10,774 nt of DNA from Desulfobacteraceae bacterium. GTDB taxonomy: Bacteria; Desulfobacterota; Desulfobacteria; Desulfobacterales; UBA11574. Below the pieces are notes generated by a model. That model saw only the letters and a list, made by a program, of their open reading frames with translations, was not told the DNA's origin and did no database searches. The DNA lies in assembly GCA_013203195.1 (NCBI GenBank), contig JABMQM010000041.1, positions 1 through 10,774 of the forward strand, given 5' to 3'. Positions 5,203-10,774 of the stretch are shown piece after piece. The position numbers were made by a program, and so were the translations under genes. Position 1 is the first letter of the stretch. Each line of letters starts with the position of its first letter.

Positions 5203-6342
5203 ATGAGGAAGTTAAAACAAGCTGTAACACTGACTATCTTTCTATCCTTAGTCTTGGCGGTGAACTTTGGATGGGCGCAGACCCAGAAACCAGCCGAACC
5301 GGCTAAAGCGGCAGAAGCGCAAGACTGGAAATTTCATGACATTGTAGATGTTGAATTTGTCATGCAGCATGTCACGATACCGCAGCAGGAAGATGTGATG
5401 CTGATTGACTCCAGACCAAAGAGGGCTAAGTATGACAAAGGTCACATCCCCATGGCGGTCAGTATTCCCCACACCCAGTTTGACAAGATGGTTGCCAAGC
5501 TGCCTAAAAACAAAAATGCATTGCTGATTTATTATTGCCAAGGATTAAAGTGAAAGCTAAGCCACAAATCAGCCTGGAAGGCTGAAAAACTCGGTTACAC
5601 CAATGTTAAAGTTTTTGCCGAAGGTTATCCCGCCTGGTTGAAAGTTACGGGACACTACCCGTCGGTTTCTGCAGAATGGGTAAAAAAGCAAATCGACAAC
5701 AAAGCGGACATGGTAATAATAGATTCGCGCCCCAAACGGGCAAAATATGACAAGGGACATGTTGCAACAGCCATCAGCATTCCCGATTCACAGTTTGATA
5801 AATTAACGGATCAGCTGCCACAGGATAAAAATAAGATTCTGGTATTTTACTGTGGCGGACTCAAATGCCCACTTAGCCACAAATCAGCTAAAAAAGCCAT
5901 TGCCATAGGCTATACGAATGTAAAGGTGTTTTCTGCCGGATATCCTGCCTGGAAAAACGTGGCCGCAGCAACCACATCTGAAGCTGCTCCTGTTCAGATT
6001 AAATCCGGTAAAGATGAGGGCAGCATTGATATAGAAGCATTTAAAAAGGTTCTAAAAGAAAATCCTGGAAGCATCCTTTTAATCGACGTTCGCGACCCTG
6101 ATGAGTTTGCGGCCGGAGCGTTTAAGACAGCCGTTAATATCCCCAGCGAAAAAATAGAGAGTAAAATTAAGTCCCTGCCGTCTGACAAACTGGTAGTTTT
6201 TGTCTGCTCAACCGGTTCAAGAAGCGGCGAGGCTTTTTATATGGTACAGGATATGAGGCCGAATCTCAAGAATGTTTATTATCTGGAAGCCGAGGTGACC
6301 TTTAATAAGGACGGCTCCTTTAAGATCGTTGAACCCAAGTAA
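5203..6342 (+). CDS. Triple-rhodanese, secreted, probable selenoprotein (UGA at 5551-5553)
   Basis: One frame with a single in-frame UGA; 379 residues if the UGA is read as selenocysteine. A signal peptide (residues about 1-27, cleavage near WAQ) is followed by three rhodanese domains: domain 1 (about 45-150), domain 2 (about 155-255) and domain 3 (about 268-370). Domains 1 and 2 are close tandem copies sharing DSRPKRAKYDKGH, the active-site loop and SHKSA...GYTNVKVF..GYPAW. Domain 1 reads C112-Q-G-L-K-U117, domain 2 C217-G-G-L-K-C222, and domain 3 has a classical CSTGSRS loop (C335). The UGA thus replaces the second Cys of a CxxxxC pair. Rhodaneses carry persulfide on the loop Cys. The start is the ATG at 5203, with GGAGG at 5193-5197; the in-frame TTG 5185 and ATG 5191 overlap or precede it. 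The alternative is a nonsense mutation, leaving a 116-residue truncated protein; the conserved downstream frame and hairpin argue against this. Confidence 0.82.
5569..5585 (+). promoter_or_regulatory. Candidate bacterial SECIS hairpin after the UGA codon
   Basis: TCAGCCTGGAAGGCTGA forms a perfect 6-bp stem (TCAGCC with GGCTGA), 7 bp if the U-A pair closes, leaving GGA in the loop. The loop GG (5576-5577) is 22 nt after the UGA at 5551-5553, within the spacing of about 16-37 nt known for bacterial SECIS, and a G among the first loop bases is the recognised SelB feature. A weak outer helix (AGCC 5560-5563 with GGTT 5593-5596) could extend it. In the paralogous domain 2 the same segment keeps CACAAATCAGC but then diverges (AAAAAAGCC) and cannot form this stem. 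Confidence 0.7.
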
Positions 6343-6353
6343 TATTAAAAGTA

Positions 6354-6394
6354 CAAGCAGCTTCAGCCTCTCTTGACAAGGCTGTCGCTGCTTG
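6354..6394 (+). other. Intercistronic stem-loop between rhodanese and octaheme genes
   Basis: CAAGCAGC (6354-6361) pairs perfectly with GCTGCTTG (6387-6394); inside, CAGCC (6364-6368) pairs with GGCTG (6380-6384), separated by a 2x2 internal loop and capped by an 11-nt loop. There is no T tract after it, so it is more likely an mRNA processing or stabilising element, or a partial attenuator, than a full terminator. It begins 11 bp after the rhodanese stop codon. Confidence 0.6.
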
Positions 6395-6433
6395 AAAACT
6401 TGGGATCGTGTAAAAGCAAATTCGGAGATTTCT

Positions 6434-8065
6434 ATGAAACAAATAAAAGGGGTGCTTCAATTTTTATATCTCACCATGTCGATCTGTCTGTTGTTTATCC
6501 TGACATCGGCAGCCGGGGCGAATCAAAAAGATACGGAGCAGGTACCCGGTCGATTTATGGCCCGGCAAGCAACAAAAGCAAAAACAGTATGGAGCACGAC
6601 CGACCATTCCAAGCACAAAGCGTTACAACAGGAATTCAAATCCGGGGCAGCAATTACCGGTGCCTGTCTTTCGTGCCATTCCGAGGCGGCTTCTCAATTT
6701 CGTCAAACAATTCACTGGACCTGGCTCGGGGGTAGTGCTGATTCAGCAAAGAGATCCGGCAAAGCCGGAGATTCGCTGAATAATTTTTGCATTTCCACAA
6801 ATAACATGCAGGACAAAAGCTGTTCGGCCTGTCATCCCGGGTGGAACGCTAAAGATGGCGAAATAAACTGTCTTGTCTGTCACAGCCAGGCAGAAGAAAT
6901 GAACTGGACAGAGACCTTTGAAGACTTTCATGCTTTTTCCGGGTCTGGTGACCCGGAGGAGTTAGAACTGGCTCAAGAGATTCAAGAGAGTATTCTTAAG
7001 TCTGTCCAGAATATCGGACGTCCCACCCGCAAGAATTGTGGTTCTTGTCACTTTTACGGTGGCGGTGGTGACGGCGTCAAGCATGGAGATTTGGATTCTT
7101 CAATCACAAACCCGAATAAAGATTTAGATGTGCATATGGGCCTGGATGGACAGAAATTCGAATGCGTCCGCTGCCATACGACCGTAAATCACAATGTTGC
7201 CGGACGAATCTATTCCAAGCCGGCCACGACAGATCGCAAAAGCCTGATTGAAGACGATTTGACACCAAAAATCATGTGTGAATCCTGTCATAGCGCTACA
7301 CCTCATAAATCCGGCTCCAAGGCCAACGATCACACCGACAAAGTGGCCTGCCAGAGCTGTCATATCCCCCAATTTGCACGGGTCAATCCCACCAAAATGT
7401 GGTGGGACTGGTCAAAAGCAGGCAAAAAGAAAAAAGGTAAGCCATACAAAACCAAAGATTCTTTGGGCAAATATGACTATATGTCCCATAAAGGTGAAAT
7501 GAAATGGGCCAAGAATGTAAAACCTGAGTATTTTTGGTTTAACGGCTCCATCAATACCCTGACGGTCAAGGACGTCATCGACCCGCGTAACGTCGTTCAA
7601 GTCTCCGCGCCGGTAGGCAGCCGCGAAGATATTAATTCCAGGATTTTTCCTTTTAAAGTCCATCGAGGAAAACAGCCTTATGACAAAGTGCACAAAACGC
7701 TGCTGGCCCCTCTTTTATCCGGGAAAGACGGTTACTGGAACACTTTTGACTGGCAAAAAGCACTGACCAAAGGCATGCAGGCCTTTGACCTGCCCTTTTC
7801 GGGCCAGTTTGACTACGTAGAGACCAGCTATGTTTTTCCAACCACTCACATGGTTGCGCCCAAAGAGAATGTGGTGAACTGCATTGAATGTCATTCCAGG
7901 GAAAATGGACGGCTGGCCAATCTGTCAGGATTCTATATGCCCGGCCGCGACAGCTTCAAGCTCATGGATATTTTCGGATGGGCAGTAATTATTGGTTCCT
8001 TGTGCGGCGTTGTTCTCCACGGCCTTGGCAGGGTCTTTACCAATGGAAGAAGGGGGGGGAAATAA
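6434..8065 (+). CDS. Octaheme c-type cytochrome, tetrathionate reductase (OTR) family, membrane-anchored
   Basis: 543 residues with exactly eight CxxCH motifs: C78LSCH, C130SACH, C146LVCH, C202GSCH, C244VRCH, C282ESCH, C306QSCH and C483IECH. The wide gap before the last motif is filled by the region containing YWNTFDWQKAL and YVFPTTHMVAP. An N-terminal signal peptide (LQFLYLTMSICLLFIL, cleavage near AGA-N) and a C-terminal membrane helix (about 512-531) followed by GRRGGK put the hemes outside the cytoplasmic membrane. Heme count and layout fit the OTR family, whose Shewanella member reduces tetrathionate, nitrite and hydroxylamine in vitro; the physiological substrate here is unknown. The start is the ATG at 6434 (GGAGA at 6424-6428); an in-frame TTG at 6392 lies inside the upstream hairpin and would add 14 residues before the signal peptide. 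The cytochrome b gene begins 3 bp after the stop and is the likely quinol partner. Confidence 0.88.
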   Translation: MKQIKGVLQFLYLTMSICLLFILTSAAGANQKDTEQVPGRFMARQATKAKTVWSTTDHSKHKALQQEFKSGAAITGACLSCHSEAASQFRQTIHWTWLGGSADSAKRSGKAGDSLNNFCISTNNMQDKSCSACHPGWNAKDGEINCLVCHSQAEEMNWTETFEDFHAFSGSGDPEELELAQEIQESILKSVQNIGRPTRKNCGSCHFYGGGGDGVKHGDLDSSITNPNKDLDVHMGLDGQKFECVRCHTTVNHNVAGRIYSKPATTDRKSLIEDDLTPKIMCESCHSATPHKSGSKANDHTDKVACQSCHIPQFARVNPTKMWWDWSKAGKKKKGKPYKTKDSLGKYDYMSHKGEMKWAKNVKPEYFWFNGSINTLTVKDVIDPRNVVQVSAPVGSREDINSRIFPFKVHRGKQPYDKVHKTLLAPLLSGKDGYWNTFDWQKALTKGMQAFDLPFSGQFDYVETSYVFPTTHMVAPKENVVNCIECHSRENGRLANLSGFYMPGRDSFKLMDIFGWAVIIGSLCGVVLHGLGRVFTNGRRGGK

Positions 8066-8068
8066 CCC

Positions 8069-8734
8069 ATGTCGGAAGATAAAATGATTAACGTTTATTT
8101 ATATACAAGGTACGAGCGTTTCTGGCACTGGTTGCAGATGGTGCTGATCTTTTTGCTTATTGTCACCGGGTTTGAAGGTCACGGCCTTTACACCCTGTTC
8201 GGGTTTGAACGGGCTGTTGAAATACATAATTTTGTCGGCCTTGCTTGGCTGATCGCATTCGCTTTTTTCGTTTTTTGGGTCTTTACCACCGGTGAGTGGA
8301 AGCAGTATGTTCCGACCACCAAAAAGATGTTGGCGGTTATCCGGTACTACCTTTATGGAATTTTCAGGGGTGAGTCGCATCCGGTTCCCAAGCGCAAAGA
8401 ATCCAAACACAACCCTATCCAGCGATTGACCTATCTTGCCCTGGCGGCTCTCTTGCTTCCTATCCAGATGGCAACCGGTTTTCTTTACTGGGGTTACAAT
8501 TCATGGAGCGACTGGGGAATTACCGGCGTTTCTCTGGAACTTGTGGCTTTTGTGCATATGGCAGGGGCCTTTGCTATCTGCTCATTTATAATCGTGCATG
8601 TATATATGACCACAACAGGTCACACTATTTTTGCCCACACCAAAGCCATGATCACTGGTTGGGAAGAAGTGGAAAAGGATGTTAAAATCGAGGACTGGGA
8701 AAGGGCCCGGGGAGAGGGTCTTTCACTGCGGTGA
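8069..8734 (+). CDS. Membrane cytochrome b (quinol-side partner of the octaheme cytochrome); 3' end possibly altered
   Basis: 221 residues with four membrane helices (about 19-36, 53-73, 119-140, 157-180) and membrane-located His at H20 (ERFWHW), H53 (EIHNFVG), H163 (FVHMAG) and H177 (IIVHVY). This is the pattern of the di-heme cytochrome b family that includes formate dehydrogenase gamma and hydrogenase cytochrome b. It probably carries electrons between the quinone pool and the octaheme protein. A GGGGGGGA run before the start serves as the ribosome binding site, and the gap to the previous stop is 3 bp, so translation is coupled. The last residues (about 211-221, ERARGEGLSLR) are read from bases that also hold the beginning of AbfD-family homology in another frame, so the native C-terminus may have been cut or replaced there. 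All helices and heme ligands are intact, so function is probably kept. Confidence 0.85.
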   Translation: MSEDKMINVYLYTRYERFWHWLQMVLIFLLIVTGFEGHGLYTLFGFERAVEIHNFVGLAWLIAFAFFVFWVFTTGEWKQYVPTTKKMLAVIRYYLYGIFRGESHPVPKRKESKHNPIQRLTYLALAALLLPIQMATGFLYWGYNSWSDWGITGVSLELVAFVHMAGAFAICSFIIVHVYMTTTGHTIFAHTKAMITGWEEVEKDVKIEDWERARGEGLSLR

Positions 8735-9362
8735 AACCCGATATTCCGGGAAGATCGTAACCCGGTTTGCCAAAACCCACCGTATGACCTGCGGCGGAAC
8801 ATGTAAGGTGGGATTCTTAAACCAGATCATCGGGGCCTCCAAGCTTATCCAGGAATACAAGGGCCTGGAAAAGGTTGCCCATATCAATGAGCAAATAACA
8901 GAAATGGTGGTGCTGAGGGAAACAGGCCGTGCCTGCGGTCTTGACGCTGCCCGCAAAGGAGTCGAGGACCCTCCCGGATCCGGGGTTTATCTGCCGGATG
9001 AAGTGATGGGCAATGTAGCCAAGCTTAATATTTGCAATGCCTTTTGGCGTGCCATGGCCCTGGCAGGAGATATCGGCGGAGGGCTTGTCGTAACCATGCC
9101 TTCTTTAAAGGAGTTGAAGAACCCGGATGTGCAAGATTACGTGGAAGAGTTTTACAGCTTCGGTTCGGAAGAGCCTACGGAAAACATCATGAAGGTAACC
9201 AAGCTATTGCAGCACTGGACAGCGGGGCTCCACGGAGTAGGCACCTGGCACGGCGCAGGACCCGTTATGGCCCAAAAGATCATGCTGCAACGGGCCGTTA
9301 ACTTTGATCACGAAAAAAATCTTGTAAAAGAGACCTTACAACTTAAGGAAAAGAAAGAGTAA
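8709..9362 (+). pseudogene. 5'-truncated remnant of a 4-hydroxybutyryl-CoA dehydratase / 4-HPA 3-hydroxylase family gene
   Basis: A frame whose homology begins abruptly at ERVFHCGETRYSGK (about 8712) and runs to the TAA at 9360-9362. It matches the C-terminal third to half of AbfD-type flavin/[4Fe-4S] enzymes: THRMTCGGTCKVGF resembles the HR...GGCK segment carrying the His and last Cys cluster ligands in AbfD, followed by LIQEYKGLEKVAHI, ITEMVVLRETGRACG, DIGGGLVVTMPSLKELKNPDVQDY. Full-length relatives have about 480-500 residues; only about 216 are here, so the FAD/CoA-binding N-terminal part and two cluster Cys are missing. An open frame upstream to an ATG at 8679 lies wholly inside the cytochrome b gene and encodes nothing AbfD-like. 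No ribosome binding site or promoter is evident. The coding stretch has no stops or frameshifts, so the loss looks recent, or the junction is an assembly artefact. Its 3' end overlaps the convergent hydrolase gene by 20 bp. Confidence 0.75.
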
Positions 9363-10359
9363 ACTTGTCGAATTCATCCCAGAAGACCGAACGGACAGCA
9401 TCCGTCTCTTTGAGGATTTCGTGTCGTGCTTTTGGAATAACCTTAGACCGGCATTGTTGCAATCGGGCGCAGATCGATTTTTGAGCTTCAAGGGAAACGA
9501 TCTTGTCCGATCCGGCGCTTACCATCAGAATAGGAATGGTGATCTCTTTGCCAAACCCTGGTGCGGCCAGAATATCTATCGACGCAAACGACGCTGACAG
9601 CCACCCATAAGTTACGCCGCCAAGCGCAAGATCCGGATTTTTATTAATCGCTCTATTTTCATCCATAAACCGCACAGGATCCGAAGTCAGAAGGTTGCCT
9701 TCAAATTTTTCATCTTCAAGAGAATAATCGCCGGAACCGACGGCATAATCCTGATCCCAGCCTGCCTTGCCGGCAATGCGGGTAATGCCCTTGGCAAACC
9801 ACCTGGGAAAGGGGGACGTTAAAATGTCGATCATGGGCGATACCAAAATCGCGCGTTCAATGGCCCCTTGATGTTTATAAAGATAACGCAGAGCAATATG
9901 GCCACCCATGGAATGGGCCAGGATAATCAAAGGAGATACGGCTTGCGGTTTAACAATTTTATCAACAAATACGGCCAAATCACTGCTATAGTCATCGTAG
10001 GTTTTGACAAATCCTTTATGCCGGTTCGACAGCATCCGCGATGAAAGCCCCTGGCCGCGCCAGTCAAAACTATAAACATCAAAGCCTCTCTGCTGCAGTT
10101 CGCCGATGATCTCAGCGTATTTTTCCATAAATTCCGTTCTGCCGCTCAGCAGGATCACTGTGCCCCGGCTTGCAGCTTTATCACTGCGCCAGATACCGTA
10201 ACGTAATGAATAGTTATCGCTTGTGGTCATCATGCCAAACGGTGATAACATGCTTTCCTGGGCTGCCGCATGCTGTTGCATCATCAGTAAAACCCCTGTA
10301 AATATTATAATCCGCCCTACCCTAATTCTGTTATTAACAAATTTATAAATTCCTGCCAT
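9343..10359 (-). CDS. Alpha/beta hydrolase, monoglyceride lipase/lysophospholipase type, probably exported
   Basis: 338 residues. The alpha/beta-hydrolase core shows the nucleophile elbow AHSMGG (S150), a strand-end acid in SAGSDKIV (D285) and the catalytic His in KARHEIL (H313). TVILLSGRTEFMEKY and FDWRGQGLSSR (oxyanion region) resemble PldB/monoacylglycerol lipase proteins. These hydrolyse acylglycerols or lysophospholipids; the substrate here is unknown. The N-terminus has basic residues, a hydrophobic run (IIIFTGVLLMM) and an AxA-like site (HAAAQ), so a signal peptide is likely, which favours the ATG at 10359 although only a weak AGG lies close before it. An internal ATG (Met26, about 10284) has a GGGG eight bases upstream and would give a cytoplasmic form. 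It converges with, and overlaps by 20 bp, the AbfD remnant. A sigma-70-like promoter and palindromes lie upstream. Confidence 0.85.
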   Translation of the reverse strand: MAGIYKFVNNRIRVGRIIIFTGVLLMMQQHAAAQESMLSPFGMMTTSDNYSLRYGIWRSDKAASRGTVILLSGRTEFMEKYAEIIGELQQRGFDVYSFDWRGQGLSSRMLSNRHKGFVKTYDDYSSDLAVFVDKIVKPQAVSPLIILAHSMGGHIALRYLYKHQGAIERAILVSPMIDILTSPFPRWFAKGITRIAGKAGWDQDYAVGSGDYSLEDEKFEGNLLTSDPVRFMDENRAINKNPDLALGGVTYGWLSASFASIDILAAPGFGKEITIPILMVSAGSDKIVSLEAQKSICARLQQCRSKVIPKARHEILKETDAVRSVFWDEFDKFTLSFP

Positions 10360-10386
10360 GCCTATTTTTTATTAACCATTGTTTTG

Positions 10387-10421
10387 TTTATACTCAATTG
10401 AGCGAAAAAAGCTTAATTGAG
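10387..10421 (-). promoter_or_regulatory. Hydrolase promoter overlapped by paired CTCAATTGAG palindromes
   Basis: On the - strand, TTAAGC (10416-10411) and TATAAA (10392-10387) are 18 bp apart and could serve as -35 and -10 boxes, about 28 bp before the ATG at 10359. The perfect palindrome CTCAATTGAG (10393-10402) fills part of the spacer and the near-copy CTTAATTGAG (10412-10421) covers the -35 box, 19 bp centre to centre, which looks like an operator pair for a repressor. Promoter boxes are weak matches; the palindromes are clear. Confidence 0.45.
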
Positions 10422-10475
10422 ATAAAAGTGTACATTGACGACTTTGTGCTTTTCCATTATGCTTTCAGTAGTTAA

Positions 10476-10518
10476 CTGAGAGGTCGGGGAGTTTTTATTA
10501 TAGAGTATTATCTCTCAG
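10476..10518. repeat. Inverted repeat CTGAGAG / CTCTCAG
   Basis: CTGAGAG (10476-10482) and CTCTCAG (10512-10518) are exact complements, extendable by one G-T and one T-A pair, with a loop of about 25-29 nt. It lies just before the small ORF at 10523 and could place that ORF's start next to a hairpin. Confidence 0.4.
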
Positions 10519-10522
10519 CGGA

Positions 10523-10630
10523 ATGGATGATCTTTTTTTAAAGCGTGTGCTGCTTGAGTGTATTAGGGATCCGTTAGAAAGAACAGACGTGTGCCGCAAT
10601 TGTTTCCTTGCAAACGACTGCCCATCGTAA
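10523..10630 (+). CDS. Possible 35-residue Cys-rich small protein (unrecognised)
   Basis: ATG to TAA gives MDDLFLKRVLLECIRDPLE followed by RTDVCRNCFLANDCPS: an amphipathic N-terminal helix and four Cys (C13, C24, C27, C33) including a CxxC. The composition looks like a small metal-binding peptide and not random sequence, but the ribosome binding site is poor (GCGGA directly before the ATG) and I recognise no family. The region from 10360 to the window end otherwise holds no gene I can support. Confidence 0.25.
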   Translation: MDDLFLKRVLLECIRDPLERTDVCRNCFLANDCPS

Positions 10631-10678
10631 AGCAAGCATGTTATTTTTTCTGATAAAAACCTCTGTTCTTTCTTTACG
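10576..10678. repeat. Competing inverted repeats at the window end
   Basis: AGAAAGAACAGA (10576-10587) is the exact complement of TCTGTTCTTTCT (10662-10673). A second pair, CGTAAAG (10626-10632) and CTTTACG (10672-10678), overlaps it at two bases, so the two helices exclude each other at the shared edge. This could be an RNA switch or attenuator-like region or chance; sequence from 10679 to 10774 shows nothing further that I recognise. Confidence 0.35.
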
Positions 10679-10774
10679 AGCCCTTATACACGAGTTCACA
10701 CGTTTTAAAAAATGACTTTCCATGAAGCGACCATAGGAGAAAACCCCCCGACCCTGATATAAACGATCTTTAAA

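Noticed and set aside
5638..6342. Stand-alone two-rhodanese ORF starting at 5638
   Set aside because: This start (a TTG codon) falls inside the domain-1 GYPAW block; the frame is continuous with 5203 except for the UGA, so it is not a separate gene.
6373..6735. 120-residue + strand ORF overlapping the octaheme gene start
   Set aside because: Out of frame with the heme motifs and without family features; a shadow of the octaheme gene.
8679..8708. ATG at 8679 as a true start for an AbfD-type protein
   Set aside because: The codons 8679-8708 lie inside cytochrome b and encode no AbfD-like residues; without the N-terminal half and two cluster Cys an active enzyme is not expected.
8732..8734. 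UGA at the end of cytochrome b as a second selenocysteine codon
   Set aside because: The frame after it shows no homology and soon stops, and the downstream AbfD homology is in another frame; no SECIS-like hairpin at proper spacing was seen.
1..10774. CRISPR arrays, tRNA or rRNA genes, insertion sequences
   Set aside because: No regularly spaced long repeats, no tRNA cloverleaf or rRNA stretch, and no transposase motifs were seen on either strand; the short periodic repeats at 265 and 1495 are far too small for CRISPR.

Overview
The window looks like a chromosomal segment of an anaerobic, respiring bacterium, most likely a Desulfobacterota (deltaproteobacterial) sulfur or sulfate reducer. 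This is inferred from gene content: an octaheme c-type cytochrome of the tetrathionate-reductase (OTR) type, a rubrerythrin-like protein, a sigma-54 activator with a cysteine-rich PAS domain, a 4-hydroxybutyryl-CoA-dehydratase-type remnant, and a probable selenoprotein. No database search was possible, so the taxonomy is an inference.

Layout. Bases 1-2818 (+ strand) hold the 3' end of a rubrerythrin/ferritin-like gene, an SPFH-domain protein with three C-terminal zinc ribbons, and a second zinc-ribbon protein whose reading frame has no conventional start codon. Two short 8-9 bp periodic repeats lie in the gaps of this region. Bases 2907-4289 (- strand) encode a PAS-AAA+-Fis sigma-54 activator. 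It is transcribed divergently from a five-gene + strand operon at 4495-8734: a TusA-like protein with an altered active site, a secreted cytochrome-c-like protein that has lost its heme motif, a secreted triple-rhodanese protein interrupted by one in-frame UGA, an OTR-type octaheme cytochrome, and a membrane cytochrome b. The intergenic region carries a very good -24/-12 promoter (4444-4459) with TTTAAA-type palindromic sites about 80-115 bp upstream, as expected for activation by the divergent regulator.

The central observation is the rhodanese gene. Annotated naively it is two ORFs (5203-5553 and 5638-6342). In fact one frame runs 5203-6342 with a single UGA at 5551-5553. The gene contains its own control: the neighbouring tandem rhodanese domain has Cys (TGC, 5866-5868) at exactly the aligned position, homology continues without a break after the UGA, and a perfect 6-7 bp hairpin with GG in its loop sits 22 nt after the UGA, where bacterial SECIS elements lie. 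I read this as a selenocysteine-containing rhodanese. With the octaheme cytochrome and cytochrome b it suggests a sigma-54-controlled, quinol-linked extracytoplasmic system for sulfur (or selenium/other oxyanion) compounds; the substrate is inference.

Downstream, the last bases of the cytochrome b gene run directly into a 5'-truncated fragment of an AbfD/4-hydroxyphenylacetate-hydroxylase family gene (about 8709-9362), apparently a deletion or recombination scar. A convergent gene for a probably exported alpha/beta hydrolase of the monoglyceride lipase type follows (9343-10359, - strand). The last 415 bases have no recognised gene but hold paired CTCAATTGAG-type palindromes over the hydrolase promoter, several inverted repeats, and a possible 35-residue Cys-rich ORF.
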